A stretch of DNA of 64,000 nt from an uncultured Maribacter sp. (GCF_947500985.1 NZ_CANMTX010000003.1:596803-660802); one strand, 5' to 3'; numbered from the stretch's first letter, positions 9,613 through 17,615 are shown. Notes: generated from the letters alone by a model not told the origin. Numbers and translations: made by a program.

Positions 9613-9629
9613 TTACACTATTTGTGTAA
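9613..9629. promoter_or_regulatory. 17-bp inverted repeat upstream of the efflux operon
   Basis: TTACACTATTTGTGTAA has perfect 6-base arms around a 5-base centre. It ends 11 bases before the possible -33 element of the efflux operon and starts beyond the last gene of the oxidase assembly cluster (stop at 9648). Size and symmetry suit a dimeric regulator, but no regulator can be named. As a terminator for the 9648-9872 gene it is poor because no U-run follows it on the minus strand. Confidence 0.35.
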
Positions 9630-9647
9630 AAAAACTATAAAAAAAAT

Positions 9648-9872
9648 TTAAGGCCTCATCTTTTTGTAGATAAAATAGAAAAGACCAGCTACCAAAACAT
9701 ACGGAACAGCCATCAAATAAACGATACCATTATTAATGCCTTCAGCTGTTTTACCAGAAGATTCACTTTCTAAAACCGCTCTACACATTGCACATTGCGC
9801 CTCAGCATCTATCGGAATCAATAGAAATAGAAATAAAACTACTACCAATAATAACATTTGTTTAGTATGCAT
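9648..9872 (-). CDS. small exported membrane protein with a CxxC motif
   Basis: 74 residues: a signal peptide or first helix (about residues 5-23), then CAMC (C27, C30) directly after the likely cleavage region, a short polar linker, one transmembrane helix (about 50-68) and a basic C-terminus (YKKMRP). The CxxC would therefore sit in the periplasm close to the membrane. The start overlaps the 3' end of the DUF420 gene by 11 bases, so it is co-translated with the Sco/DUF420 oxidase maturation set. I do not recognise a named family. Metal or redox function in oxidase assembly is inference from motif and context. Confidence 0.75.
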   Translation of the reverse strand: MHTKQMLLLVVVLFLFLLIPIDAEAQCAMCRAVLESESSGKTAEGINNGIVYLMAVPYVLVAGLFYFIYKKMRP

Positions 9873-10395
9873 AGTAAGGAGATATCATTAAATAAACTAC
9901 AACACCGGTAACGGCAACATATAACCAAACAGGAAATGTATATTTCGCCAATGCCCGGTGATCTTCAAACTTCTTTAGATATGCCTTTGCATAAGTTCTA
10001 AGCACTAAAGGAATTAATGCAATAGAAAGTAAGATATGAGTTATTAAAATAAAATAATAGACATATTTAATAGCACCCTCTCCACCATAACTAGTAGAGT
10101 CTGATGTCATGTGATAGGCTATATACATAATCAGAAATAGCAAAGACAATGCAATATTGGTTGTCATTAAATTCTGATGTAATTTTTGATTGCCATTTTT
10201 AATAGCCCAGACAGCTATCAATAGCAATACAGCTGTTAATCCATTTATAGCAGCATAGATTGGCGGCAAAAATGAAAGCGGTTCAACATTAGGCAATTTA
10301 ACCCCAAAAAGAATGGCTACCACTATTGGTATAATAATAGAAACAACCGCAATTAATCTATTAAACTTTTTCTCGTCTTTTACACTCCCTTGCAT
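9862..10395 (-). CDS. DUF420 family membrane protein, CtaM-like oxidase assembly factor
   Basis: Integral membrane protein of 177 residues with five predicted transmembrane segments. Conserved histidines lie in or near helices (H75, the H in IAYHMTSDS, and ITHILLSIALIPL). DUF420 includes B. subtilis YozB/CtaM, which is needed to make active heme-copper oxidase; the exact step is not settled. It lies between sco (9 bases upstream) and the small CxxC protein (11-base overlap), which fits a role in oxidase maturation. Family is confident, function by homology. Confidence 0.85.
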   Translation of the reverse strand: MQGSVKDEKKFNRLIAVVSIIIPIVVAILFGVKLPNVEPLSFLPPIYAAINGLTAVLLLIAVWAIKNGNQKLHQNLMTTNIALSLLFLIMYIAYHMTSDSTSYGGEGAIKYVYYFILITHILLSIALIPLVLRTYAKAYLKKFEDHRALAKYTFPVWLYVAVTGVVVYLMISPYYAY

Positions 10396-10404
10396 ACTAA
10401 TATC

Positions 10405-11136
10405 TTATTCGTCTAACAATTTCTGAATATCAATTTTCAGAATCCCTATTTCTTCTGTTTCACCGTGATCATTGACGCCATCCTTTTCTAAAATTTGTCC
10501 TCTATAATATACAATAGGATTACCAAACTCATCTTTTCTTGAACGTAAATAACCATCTTTATCTACTAGTGCGAAAAAACCTGAATGTTCAAAGCCACCA
10601 GGAACATCTGGCATTTCTGCTGCAAAAATATTGAAACCTGCATTTGCCAATTCATATATACCATCATGATCACCGGTCATTAAATTCCAGTTGTTATCTT
10701 GAATCTCATATTTCTCTTTATAACTTCTTAGCACCTGTGGTGTATCAAACTCTGGTGTAATACTAAAAGATGCAATTGCAAAGTCATCAGCATCTTTAAA
10801 ATGCTTTTGTACACCAACTAAGTTAGTTGTCATTACGGGGCAGATACTTGGGCATCTGGTAAAAAAGAAATCTACTACATATACTTTACCTAAATAGTCT
10901 TTGTCAGAAACAACCACACTATCTTGGTTTATAAATTCAAAAGCAGGCACTTTTCTTCGTTTCCCATCTAACAATATATAGCCAAGCTTATCGCTATTCT
11001 CTTTTGCAGAAACATTTAGACGATCGTTCTCAACTACAGATCCAGAAGACAATCTTTCTACTATTCTTGGCACTACAATAATGCCAAAAATTAGAACAAT
11101 TAGCGAAACCCAAACGTATGTATACTTCTTATTCAT
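10405..11136 (-). CDS. Sco1/SenC family copper chaperone for cytochrome oxidase
   Basis: Membrane-anchored thioredoxin-fold protein, 243 residues, that delivers copper to the CuA site of cytochrome oxidase. It has an N-terminal helix (about residues 8-24), the copper ligands C95 and C99 in FTRCPSICP, and the third ligand H184 in GGFEHSGFF. The ITPEFDTPQVL segment is also typical of Sco. All three metal ligands are present. The start codon overlaps the stop of the upstream gene (TAATG), so translation is coupled to the cysteine-free Sco-like protein at 11136-11765. Confidence 0.92.
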   Translation of the reverse strand: MNKKYTYVWVSLIVLIFGIIVVPRIVERLSSGSVVENDRLNVSAKENSDKLGYILLDGKRRKVPAFEFINQDSVVVSDKDYLGKVYVVDFFFTRCPSICPVMTTNLVGVQKHFKDADDFAIASFSITPEFDTPQVLRSYKEKYEIQDNNWNLMTGDHDGIYELANAGFNIFAAEMPDVPGGFEHSGFFALVDKDGYLRSRKDEFGNPIVYYRGQILEKDGVNDHGETEEIGILKIDIQKLLDE

Positions 11137-11765
11137 TATTTAGATTGATCAGTATTATTCTTTTTTAATGCAAGCCTGTATTCTGCTAGTACAATTTTTA
11201 CATCATCGATCATTTTATTATTCAAATCTGAAACTGAGTTAGAATTGAAACCATATTTTGTACCATCATCTTCGTCAGCTGACCTACCTCTTAATGTCAA
11301 GTCTTTATCTATAATAAAAACATAAGAGGTACTGTTTTTAGCATCTAATACGATGTCAGTTTTTAAACTATTAAAAAGGTCTTGAATTTGAATATCATTA
11401 GCAGACACGAAATTCCACTTATCATTATCTGCTAGTGTAGCCAGCTCCGTTTTAAGCGCTTCGACTTCACCTTCCGCGTCATGAGCAACAACCATAACAA
11501 ATTGGATGTCTTTAAACTCGTAGAAGCGTTTATATATCTTTTGATTTATATTGAATGCATTACCCTTTCTACCTTCAACATCAGAACCTAAGAAACCTAA
11601 AATGGTAATTTTACCTTTAAATTTAGCTTCATCAGAAAAATCTATTTCATGAACATTTTTTGTTAGCTGCGCTAGCTTACCAAAATTAGTTACCCCAGAG
11701 GCAAAGAATAAATATGCCACAATTGGCAGCACAAATAAGACAACAAGAACAAAGGTCTTTTTCAT
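11136..11765 (-). CDS. cysteine-free Sco-like membrane-anchored protein
   Basis: 209 residues with an N-terminal membrane anchor (about 4-23) and a thioredoxin-like fold. Read against the Sco protein that follows it, the pattern corresponds: GKITILGFLG for GKVYVVDFFF, DNDKWNFV for QDNNWNLM, and VFIIDKDLTLRGR for FALVDKDGYLRSR. The CPSIC copper motif is absent, the protein has no cysteine at all, and the Sco histidine position is T or S. It therefore cannot bind copper the Sco way. Its gene is translationally coupled to sco, suggesting a scaffold or partner role (inference). The relationship rests on reading by eye, not on an alignment score. Confidence 0.75.
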   Translation of the reverse strand: MKKTFVLVVLFVLPIVAYLFFASGVTNFGKLAQLTKNVHEIDFSDEAKFKGKITILGFLGSDVEGRKGNAFNINQKIYKRFYEFKDIQFVMVVAHDAEGEVEALKTELATLADNDKWNFVSANDIQIQDLFNSLKTDIVLDAKNSTSYVFIIDKDLTLRGRSADEDDGTKYGFNSNSVSDLNNKMIDDVKIVLAEYRLALKKNNTDQSK

Positions 11766-11846
11766 AAATCAGGAAGACTAGTTATTGAAACCATTTAATT
11801 AGTTACAATAGATATAATCAATAAATTACAAACTATACAAAAATAA

Positions 11847-11872
11847 AAAAGACGGTAATAAAACCGTCTTTT
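11847..11872 (-). terminator. intrinsic terminator after the oxidase subunit IV gene
   Basis: A 10-bp perfect stem (AAAAGACGGT / ACCGTCTTTT) with a 6-base loop. On the minus strand it is followed by TTTTTTATTTTT. It starts 19 bases past the stop of the subunit IV gene and separates the ctaB-subunit III-subunit IV unit from the Sco unit. Confidence 0.85.
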
Positions 11873-11890
11873 AATACTGTTAATTATAAC

Positions 11891-12274
11891 TTAGAAGTTC
11901 CAACTTACAAAGCCATCTTTATATACATTATAAATATAATCGGCTTCTACTAGTAGGATAAATGTCAAATAAATAACCAAAAATATTGGTGTCCAAACAA
12001 TAGCTCTTCTTAGTGAAGACTTCTCGTCACGTAAGTGCATAAAATCCCAAGCAATATAATACGCTTTAACTAAGGTTAATATAATGAAGATCCAGTTGAT
12101 CAATTTCATACCCAATACATAAGTATCAGTTAATGATGCCGGTTTAATAATCCCTAAGACTACTTCTACCGCAGTTATAAGCGTTAGAAAAGCTAATACT
12201 CCCCAGATTTTCTGTGTGTTAGATTTGAACTTTACAAGTCCTCTAAAAATTTCTAATTTATGTCCGTCTGCCAT
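11891..12274 (-). CDS. cytochrome c oxidase subunit IV family protein
   Basis: Small membrane protein of 127 residues with three transmembrane helices (about 23-42, 52-72, 90-112). The layout, short charged cytoplasmic start and the WDFMHLRDEKSSLRRAI loop match the bacterial oxidase subunit IV family (COX4_pro, Caa3/CtaF type). It is 53 bases downstream of the large subunit III gene and is followed by a terminator, so it is the last gene of the structural set. It has no redox centre and probably stabilises the complex. Confidence 0.85.
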   Translation of the reverse strand: MADGHKLEIFRGLVKFKSNTQKIWGVLAFLTLITAVEVVLGIIKPASLTDTYVLGMKLINWIFIILTLVKAYYIAWDFMHLRDEKSSLRRAIVWTPIFLVIYLTFILLVEADYIYNVYKDGFVSWNF

Positions 12275-12327
12275 TTTACTTTAATCTAAAATTCTATTTT
12301 CAGTAATGCTGTTTTTTGTTAATTGGA

Positions 12328-13302
12328 TTATACTAAGTAGAAGAAGGTAAATACGAATACCCAAACTAAATCTACAAAGTGCCAGTACAACCCGACTTTC
12401 TCAACCATTTCATAATGACCTCTTCGCTCATAAGTACCAATAACAACATTAAAGAAAATAATAATATTAATTACTACACCTGAGAATACGTGGAAACCGT
12501 GAAAACCTGTAATAAAGAAAAAGAAGTCAGCAAAAAGTCTACTTCCATATTCATTATGAATCAAGTTAGCACCTTCAACAACTTGTGTTGCTTCTGCCAA
12601 TTTTGCTAATGAGGCTTTTCTATCTAAAAGTGTTTTCTCACCTTCTTCATTGATTTGCTCAGTTCTAATCAAAATATTAGAATCAGCTTTAAACCCTTCA
12701 ACCACCTCTGCTAGTGAAACACTAGTTAAAGACGGCTCTTGAAAAAACCAAATTCCGTTTTTTCTTTCGTGAATAATTCTATCATCTGGTATAGAAGCTG
12801 CAAAATCTGCTAACGAAGCTCTCTCACCTGTATCAGCCTTTACGAATTGTAATATTCTACCACCTTTAGTTTCTAATGCACCATGGTCACCTTTAATAAA
12901 AGTCCCCCATTCCCAAGCTTGAGAACCAACGAAGATTATACCTCCAATAACTGTAGCGAACATATACCATATAACTGCATTCTGTTTCATTTTATGACCA
13001 GCATCAACTGCTAAAACCATAGTTACAGATGACATGATCAAAACAAAAGTCATAAGTGCAACATAAATCATGGGATAATTTCCATGAAAGAAAGGAACGT
13101 GTGTAAACACTTCGTCCGCTATTGGCCATGTTTCAATAAATTTAAATCTTGAAAAGCCGTATGCTGCTAGAAATCCAGAGAAAGTTAATGCATCCGATAC
13201 AAGGAAAAACCACATCATCATTTTTCCATAGCTTGCTCCTAAAGGCTGGTTGCCACCACCCCATACGCTTGTTTCCGTTCCCGTAGTCACCGTAGAATTC
13301 AT
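12328..13302 (-). CDS. cytochrome c oxidase subunit III (long form with soluble insertion)
   Basis: Subunit III of the aa3-type oxidase, 324 residues. The family core is recognisable: KMMMWFFLVSDALTFSGF at the start, SQAWEWGTFI in the middle, FFFITGFHGFHVFSG and YWHFVDLVWVFVFTFFYL at the end. Compared with the usual roughly 200-residue protein it carries about 110 extra residues (about 140-250) between the SQAWEW helix and the next helix. The insertion is soluble and charged and should face one side of the membrane. It follows the shorter subunit III gene by 96 bases. Confidence 0.92.
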   Translation of the reverse strand: MNSTVTTGTETSVWGGGNQPLGASYGKMMMWFFLVSDALTFSGFLAAYGFSRFKFIETWPIADEVFTHVPFFHGNYPMIYVALMTFVLIMSSVTMVLAVDAGHKMKQNAVIWYMFATVIGGIIFVGSQAWEWGTFIKGDHGALETKGGRILQFVKADTGERASLADFAASIPDDRIIHERKNGIWFFQEPSLTSVSLAEVVEGFKADSNILIRTEQINEEGEKTLLDRKASLAKLAEATQVVEGANLIHNEYGSRLFADFFFFITGFHGFHVFSGVVINIIIFFNVVIGTYERRGHYEMVEKVGLYWHFVDLVWVFVFTFFYLV

Positions 13303-13398
13303 ATACTAATTATCGTTTTAATAAAACTTTAGCAAATTTACATTTTTTTGAACTATTTAAAAACGCAATTTGACTCAAAACTAACTTTGATACACTTT

Positions 13399-13980
13399 TT
13401 ATTTCACAAAGAACATAAATAACACCAAATAGACCCATAATAAATCTAAAAAATGCCAAAATGTTGCCCCTAAGGTAACACCTAAATAGTTCTCTTTACT
13501 ATATTTTCCTTTGTTTTGATTGTACAATACCACCAATAAGGATATCATACCTGCCACAACATGCACCACATGCACCATTGCAATCAAAAAGACATAAGAT
13601 ACTTTTATACTACTTGTAGGTCCTGTAAAGTAGTACCCTTCGGATACTAATTGAGAAAAACCCGAGAATTGGAGAAAAATAAAAAGTACTCCTAAACCTA
13701 ACGTTGCCAATAGCCATTTAGTACCGCTTGCATTTTTACCTTCTCTAATTGCTTTCTTCGCCATCATATAGCTAAGACTACTAATAATGATAACTATAGT
13801 ACTATATAGAAAAGAATTTGGTAGCGTAATGTCGCTGGACCAATCTTCTCGTGAACTACTTACAATATAAGCACTTGTCCACCCCGCAAAACCCATTAAT
13901 AGGCTGATAATACCAAACCAAAGCATCATCTTTTTTGCCCTTGCATTTTTCTCTGCCGCCGTACCTTGTGTTAAATCCAT
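13399..13980 (-). CDS. heme-copper oxidase subunit III (short form)
   Basis: 193 residues with five transmembrane helices. The C-terminal part VHVVHVVAGMISLLVVLY and TFWHFLDLLWVYLVLFMFF are subunit III hallmarks. It is a paralogue of the protein encoded at 12328-13302 and has no insertion. It starts 2 bases after the stop of ctaB, so they are co-transcribed. Two consecutive subunit III genes are a regular arrangement in this group as far as I know; the division of labour is not evident from sequence. Confidence 0.9.
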   Translation of the reverse strand: MDLTQGTAAEKNARAKKMMLWFGIISLLMGFAGWTSAYIVSSSREDWSSDITLPNSFLYSTIVIIISSLSYMMAKKAIREGKNASGTKWLLATLGLGVLFIFLQFSGFSQLVSEGYYFTGPTSSIKVSYVFLIAMVHVVHVVAGMISLLVVLYNQNKGKYSKENYLGVTLGATFWHFLDLLWVYLVLFMFFVK

Positions 13981-13982
13981 AA

Positions 13983-14885
13983 TTAAGCTAAAAATTTATC
14001 TATTACGTAAACTATTTGCATCAGTGTAATATAACTGACACTTGCCAACATTAATTTTCTCGCCGAAACATTATCTCGCTTTCTATACAATTGAAAAGCA
14101 AAACCTAACATCACAGCACCCATCAAAAAGATTAGTACTGCAGCAACTACTGATAATTGTAGTCTACCAGTAATACCAAAAACGGGAATTATTGAAACTG
14201 CCATCATCCAAATGGTATACATTATTATTTGCAATACAGTTGCTGCATCTTTCTTACCTGTCGGTAACATTTTAAATCCACCAGCGGTATAATCTTCATC
14301 CAACATCCAACCTAATGCCCAAAAATGAGGAAATTGCCAGAAAAATTGAATCATAAATAAGGTACCAGGCTCTATACCAAAATCATCAGTAGCAGCCACC
14401 CAACCCAACATAAACGGTATTGCTCCAGGTATTGCCCCAACAAATACCGCAAGCGGAGTAATTGTTTTTAGAGGGGTATAAACACTAGTATATAGAAATA
14501 TAGAAATTGCCCCAAACATTGCTGTTTTAGGATTTAAAAGATATAAAGACAAAATACCAAGTAATGTCAAAACAATTGCAACAATCATTGCTGTATTAAC
14601 GGTCATACGACCAGCAGGTATAGGTCTATTTTTAGTACGCTTCATTAACGCATCTAAATCTTTTTCTATAACTTGATTATACGCATTACTAGCACCAACC
14701 ATGCAATACCCACCAAAGGCAAGAAGCAAAACTTGAAACCATTGTATTTCATAAGCACCTAAAAAATAACCTGCTAATGAAGAAAAAACGACACTAATAG
14801 CCAATCTAGCTTTGGTAATCTCCTTAAAATCGGCAAAAATCAATGCGAATGCACCTCCCTTTTCCGAACCAACAGCCGTTTTCAT
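13983..14885 (-). CDS. ctaB: protoheme IX farnesyltransferase (heme O synthase)
   Basis: UbiA-family membrane prenyltransferase that adds a farnesyl group to heme B to give heme O, the precursor of heme A. It has about nine transmembrane helices and the first Asp-rich signature NAYNQVIEKDLDALMKRTKN followed by RPIPAG. The start chosen is ATG at 14885 (300 residues, MKTAVGSEKG). An in-frame TTG at 14906 is rejected because it lies inside the -7 promoter box. It heads the oxidase subunit operon. Heme A synthase (ctaA) is not in this window. Confidence 0.93.
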   Translation of the reverse strand: MKTAVGSEKGGAFALIFADFKEITKARLAISVVFSSLAGYFLGAYEIQWFQVLLLAFGGYCMVGASNAYNQVIEKDLDALMKRTKNRPIPAGRMTVNTAMIVAIVLTLLGILSLYLLNPKTAMFGAISIFLYTSVYTPLKTITPLAVFVGAIPGAIPFMLGWVAATDDFGIEPGTLFMIQFFWQFPHFWALGWMLDEDYTAGGFKMLPTGKKDAATVLQIIMYTIWMMAVSIIPVFGITGRLQLSVVAAVLIFLMGAVMLGFAFQLYRKRDNVSARKLMLASVSYITLMQIVYVIDKFLA

Positions 14886-14903
14886 ATTTTTTAAATAGGT
14901 CTG

Positions 14904-14934
14904 CAAAGATAACCCCCCTACTATATTTCTGCAA
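14904..14934 (-). promoter_or_regulatory. promoter of ctaB-oxidase subunit operon
   Basis: On the minus strand TTG (14932-14934), 20 bases, then TATCTTTG (14904-14911). Both boxes match the Bacteroidota sigma consensus exactly. The predicted transcription start is about 10-15 bases before the ATG at 14885, giving a very short leader. Confidence 0.7.
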
Positions 14935-14954
14935 CCTTAAACCTTTATTTCTAG

Positions 14955-14962
14955 TATATTTG
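14955..14962 (+). promoter_or_regulatory. -7 box for the metallo-beta-lactamase-fold gene
   Basis: TATATTTG matches the TAnnTTTG element exactly and lies 33 bases before the ATG at 14996. No exact TTG is found at the proper distance upstream, so the promoter is only half supported. It is divergent from and separate to the ctaB promoter. Confidence 0.45.
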
Positions 14963-14995
14963 AAAGCTAATGAGTTAACACTTTAACACTTAAAA

Positions 14996-15865
14996 ATGAA
15001 ACATTTAAACTTACTTATTGTACTTTTTCTAATTCACTCTATTTGCTGGAGCCAAGAGAAAGAAGTCACCATCACAATTGACACGTTAACTAGTGAAGTG
15101 TATATGCTTACTGGACAAGGAGGAAATATTGGTCTATACGTCAATGCTACCAATTCTTTTATGATAGACGATCAATTTGCACGATTGAGTCCGAAGATTA
15201 AACTGGCTATATCTAGCATTACGGATAAACCATTAAAGTATTTAATAAATACGCACATGCATGGCGATCACACTGGTGGTAATGCGGAGTTCAATTCTGA
15301 ATCGACCATATTAATCGCTCAAAATAATGTCAGAAAGAGTCTAGAGAAAAAGCTAGAAGAGAAACCTGAATTAGGTAAAGAAATTTTACCCGAAATTACT
15401 TTTTCAGAAGAATTACAGTTATTTGAGAACGATGAAACCATAATGGCTTTTCATGTACACAACGCCCATACCGATAGCGACGCAATGATTTATTTTATGA
15501 AAAACAATGTACTACATATGGGTGATACGTATTTTTCTGAGCGTTATCCATATATGGACTTAAAAAATGGTGGTAGTGTTGAAGGTTATATATCCGCTAT
15601 AGCAAAAGCGATAATGGTCATTGATGACAAAACTATAATTATACCTGGTCACGGTAGACCTTCTAACAAACAAAAACTTATTGCTTACCTTGATATGTTA
15701 GAAACTATTAAAGAGAATATTCTTAAAGCTATAGCATCTGGTGACACTCTAGAACAGGTAGAAAAAGATTCATCTATATCATCTAAATACGATAATGACT
15801 TTGGAACTGGATTCATAAGTCCTGAGCGAATGAGAACTATTTTCTATACCAGTTTAAAAAAATAG
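14996..15865 (+). CDS. exported metallo-beta-lactamase-fold hydrolase
   Basis: 289 residues with a signal peptide (about 1-19, ending ICWSQ). Zinc-binding motifs are visible: HMHGDH (first metal site), the histidine in HNAHTDSD, GDTYF, and IIPGHGRPS near residue 220. This is the MBL superfamily in the order used by periplasmic quinoprotein-relay/SoxH-like and B1/B2-like hydrolases, but not one I can name by substrate. Beta-lactamase activity cannot be claimed. It is a single-gene unit, divergent from the oxidase operon and closed by a strong terminator. Confidence 0.85.
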   Translation: MKHLNLLIVLFLIHSICWSQEKEVTITIDTLTSEVYMLTGQGGNIGLYVNATNSFMIDDQFARLSPKIKLAISSITDKPLKYLINTHMHGDHTGGNAEFNSESTILIAQNNVRKSLEKKLEEKPELGKEILPEITFSEELQLFENDETIMAFHVHNAHTDSDAMIYFMKNNVLHMGDTYFSERYPYMDLKNGGSVEGYISAIAKAIMVIDDKTIIIPGHGRPSNKQKLIAYLDMLETIKENILKAIASGDTLEQVEKDSSISSKYDNDFGTGFISPERMRTIFYTSLKK

Positions 15866-15889
15866 ATTGCTTATGAAAATTAAACCTAA

Positions 15890-15922
15890 AAAAAATCCCG
15901 AGCAAATTGCTCGGGATTTTTT
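15890..15922. terminator. bidirectional intrinsic terminator
   Basis: A 15-bp perfect stem (AAAAAATCCCGAGCA / TGCTCGGGATTTTTT) with a 3-base loop and flanking A and T runs, so it works on both strands. It lies 24 bases past the MBL gene stop and 27 bases past the tonB stop, serving the two convergent genes. Confidence 0.93.
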
Positions 15923-15949
15923 TTATATGATTAAAACAGTAAATAAATA

Positions 15950-16654
15950 CTATTGTAATTTAAAGTTAATTGGAATACTAAAAGGAACACGTACTGCTCT
16001 ACCTCTTTGCTTACCAGGAGTCATTTTAGGTAATTTACCGATAATTCTAGCAGCTTCTTTTTCTAAATTCTTATCTGGTCCACGCATTCTAACGTTACCA
16101 ATACTACCATCTTTTTGAATTACGAACATTACACTTACTCTACCTTGAACACCCATTTCTTGGGCAATTTCTGGATAACGGAAGTTTTTACCAATGTGTT
16201 TCTGAATCATTTTGTTGAAACAAGCTCTTTTATCGCTCTCGTTCTCACAACCTGGAAAAACAGGTACATCTTCAATAACTGCGAAAGGTACATCTACGTC
16301 TTCTTCAATTTCGTCAACCGCGATATCTTCAACCTCAACGATTTCTTCTTCTTGACTGGTTTCAGTAGACTCGATTACAGTTTCTTCAACCTCCTCTTCA
16401 TCTTCTACAACCTCAATAATTTCAGGTGCAGCTGGTGGTGGTGGAGGTGGTGGAGTTTTGATTTGTTCTGTCATTGGAACCTCTTCATCTAAAAGATCAT
16501 CCACATTCATAGAAATATCATAATCATTTACCTCATCATACGTTTTCCATTCAAATGCTACAAAAGTAAATAGCATTACTACGAACAAACCGATAACGAA
16601 ATAAAGACTGCTGTTCTTTGTTAAATCCGCTTTTGGATTCTTTTTAGGTTCCAT
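15950..16654 (-). CDS. tonB: energy transducer TonB
   Basis: Couples proton motive force to TonB-dependent outer membrane receptors. 234 residues: a cytoplasmic start, one transmembrane helix (about 17-35), a proline run (TPPPPPPPAAPE), an acidic E/V-rich stretch spanning the periplasm (about 90-130) and a C-terminal TonB domain with YPEIAQEMGVQGRV and the end FSIPINFKL. The C..ACF.....I pattern before it (FPGCENESDKRACFNKMI) is typical of Bacteroidota TonB. No exbB/exbD lie nearby, so it uses those encoded elsewhere. It is 62 bases after the VanZ-like gene. Confidence 0.92.
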   Translation of the reverse strand: MEPKKNPKADLTKNSSLYFVIGLFVVMLFTFVAFEWKTYDEVNDYDISMNVDDLLDEEVPMTEQIKTPPPPPPPAAPEIIEVVEDEEEVEETVIESTETSQEEEIVEVEDIAVDEIEEDVDVPFAVIEDVPVFPGCENESDKRACFNKMIQKHIGKNFRYPEIAQEMGVQGRVSVMFVIQKDGSIGNVRMRGPDKNLEKEAARIIGKLPKMTPGKQRGRAVRVPFSIPINFKLQ

Positions 16655-16716
16655 ATATATTCAATTTAGTGATTGCTAATTTAACTAATTAATCCATAAA
16701 AATGCAACTAAAATTT

Positions 16717-17109
16717 TCATTTTAACGAGGGCACCCGAAAAATTATAAATCTAACAGCCAACATTCCAACAATCGCTCCGGTAGAATTTGCTATTGCATC
16801 TAATGGATCACCATGTCTATCAGCGGTAGCTACATGCTGTAATACTTCAATAATTATGCCGTACAGCACAGCGAATAAAACAATGTACCACAATAACTTA
16901 GACTTACCTATGCCCTGTTCTTTGCTTTTAGGTATTGCTAAGTAACCCAGCACTACCATTACATAGTAGAATGTGAAATGCACAGCCTTATCCATATGCG
17001 GAATATTAAATCTTGAGGTACCAATTCCTGAAAAAGAAAATAAGCTGGAAAATGTTACAAACATCATCCAGCTTATGAAAAGTACTTTATAAATAGTGTT
17101 TTTAACCAC
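16717..17109 (-). CDS. VanZ-like family membrane protein
   Basis: 130 residues with four predicted transmembrane segments, and the VanZ-type motifs [13 protein letters not shown] and [26 protein letters not shown], where the E/H/D residues are conserved. The function of the family outside VanZ (teicoplanin resistance) is not known, so resistance should not be assumed. The start is GTG at 17109, overlapping the end of gcvH by 8 bases; no upstream ATG exists and the next ATG would remove the first helix. Co-transcribed with gcvH. Confidence 0.82.
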   Translation of the reverse strand: MVKNTIYKVLFISWMMFVTFSSLFSFSGIGTSRFNIPHMDKAVHFTFYYVMVVLGYLAIPKSKEQGIGKSKLLWYIVLFAVLYGIIIEVLQHVATADRHGDPLDAIANSTGAIVGMLAVRFIIFRVPSLK

Positions 17110-17482
17110 CTATTATCTCTTTATATGCAGCATCACTTAACAAATCTTCCAATTCGCTAGCGTCGCTAAATTTAATTTTCACCATCCAACCATCACCATA
17201 AGGATCAGAATTTACTTTTTCTGGCTCGTCTTCTAGTGCTTCGTTGAATTCAACAATTTCACCAGATAATGGAGAGAATAAGTCAGAAACAGTTTTTACT
17301 GCTTCAACCGTACCAAAAATAGCTTCACGATCTAATGTTTCATCTAGAGTATCTACTTCTACATAAACAATATCACCTAATTCACCTTGTGCAAAATCTG
17401 TAATACCTACAATGGCAACATCACCTTCTATCTTAACCCACTCGTGATCTTTTGTATATTTTAATTCAGCTGGTATATTCAT
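17102..17482 (-). CDS. gcvH: glycine cleavage system H protein
   Basis: Lipoyl carrier of the glycine cleavage complex: it shuttles the aminomethyl group between the P and T proteins. 126 residues, the normal length. The lipoylated lysine is K63 in [14 protein letters not shown], followed by [11 protein letters not shown]. The N-terminus YTKDHEWV is also diagnostic. gcvP and gcvT are not in this window, which is common in this group. It overlaps the VanZ-like gene and has its own promoter 30 bases upstream. Confidence 0.96.
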   Translation of the reverse strand: MNIPAELKYTKDHEWVKIEGDVAIVGITDFAQGELGDIVYVEVDTLDETLDREAIFGTVEAVKTVSDLFSPLSGEIVEFNEALEDEPEKVNSDPYGDGWMVKIKFSDASELEDLLSDAAYKEIIGG

Positions 17483-17511
17483 TATAATCTTTTATTATTT
17501 TTTTACTTCGG

Positions 17512-17542
17512 CAAATGTAAAGTTTTCAACTTAGGTTATCAA
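17512..17542 (-). promoter_or_regulatory. promoter of gcvH
   Basis: On the minus strand TTG (17540-17542), 20 bases, TACATTTG (17512-17519), both exact matches to the Bacteroidota consensus. The -7 box ends 30 bases before the gcvH ATG. It shows that gcvH is transcribed separately from the large sprA gene upstream. Confidence 0.65.
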
Positions 17543-17615
17543 AATAATTACAAATGTTATGATTTGATCAAAAGTGCAGCTAATAATTAAGTCTATCCCT
17601 TATTAAACAGCCCTA

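Noticed and set aside
14996..15865. Calling the MBL-fold protein a beta-lactamase or carbapenemase
   Set aside because: Only the shared metal-binding motifs are visible; the superfamily covers many hydrolases and no specific beta-lactamase signature could be established by eye.
15867..16118. Open frame on the plus strand after the MBL gene
   Set aside because: It runs straight through the strong bidirectional terminator and then antisense to tonB.
16717..17109. Calling the VanZ-like protein an antibiotic resistance gene
   Set aside because: It lies with gcvH in a housekeeping context and VanZ-like proteins are widespread without resistance function.
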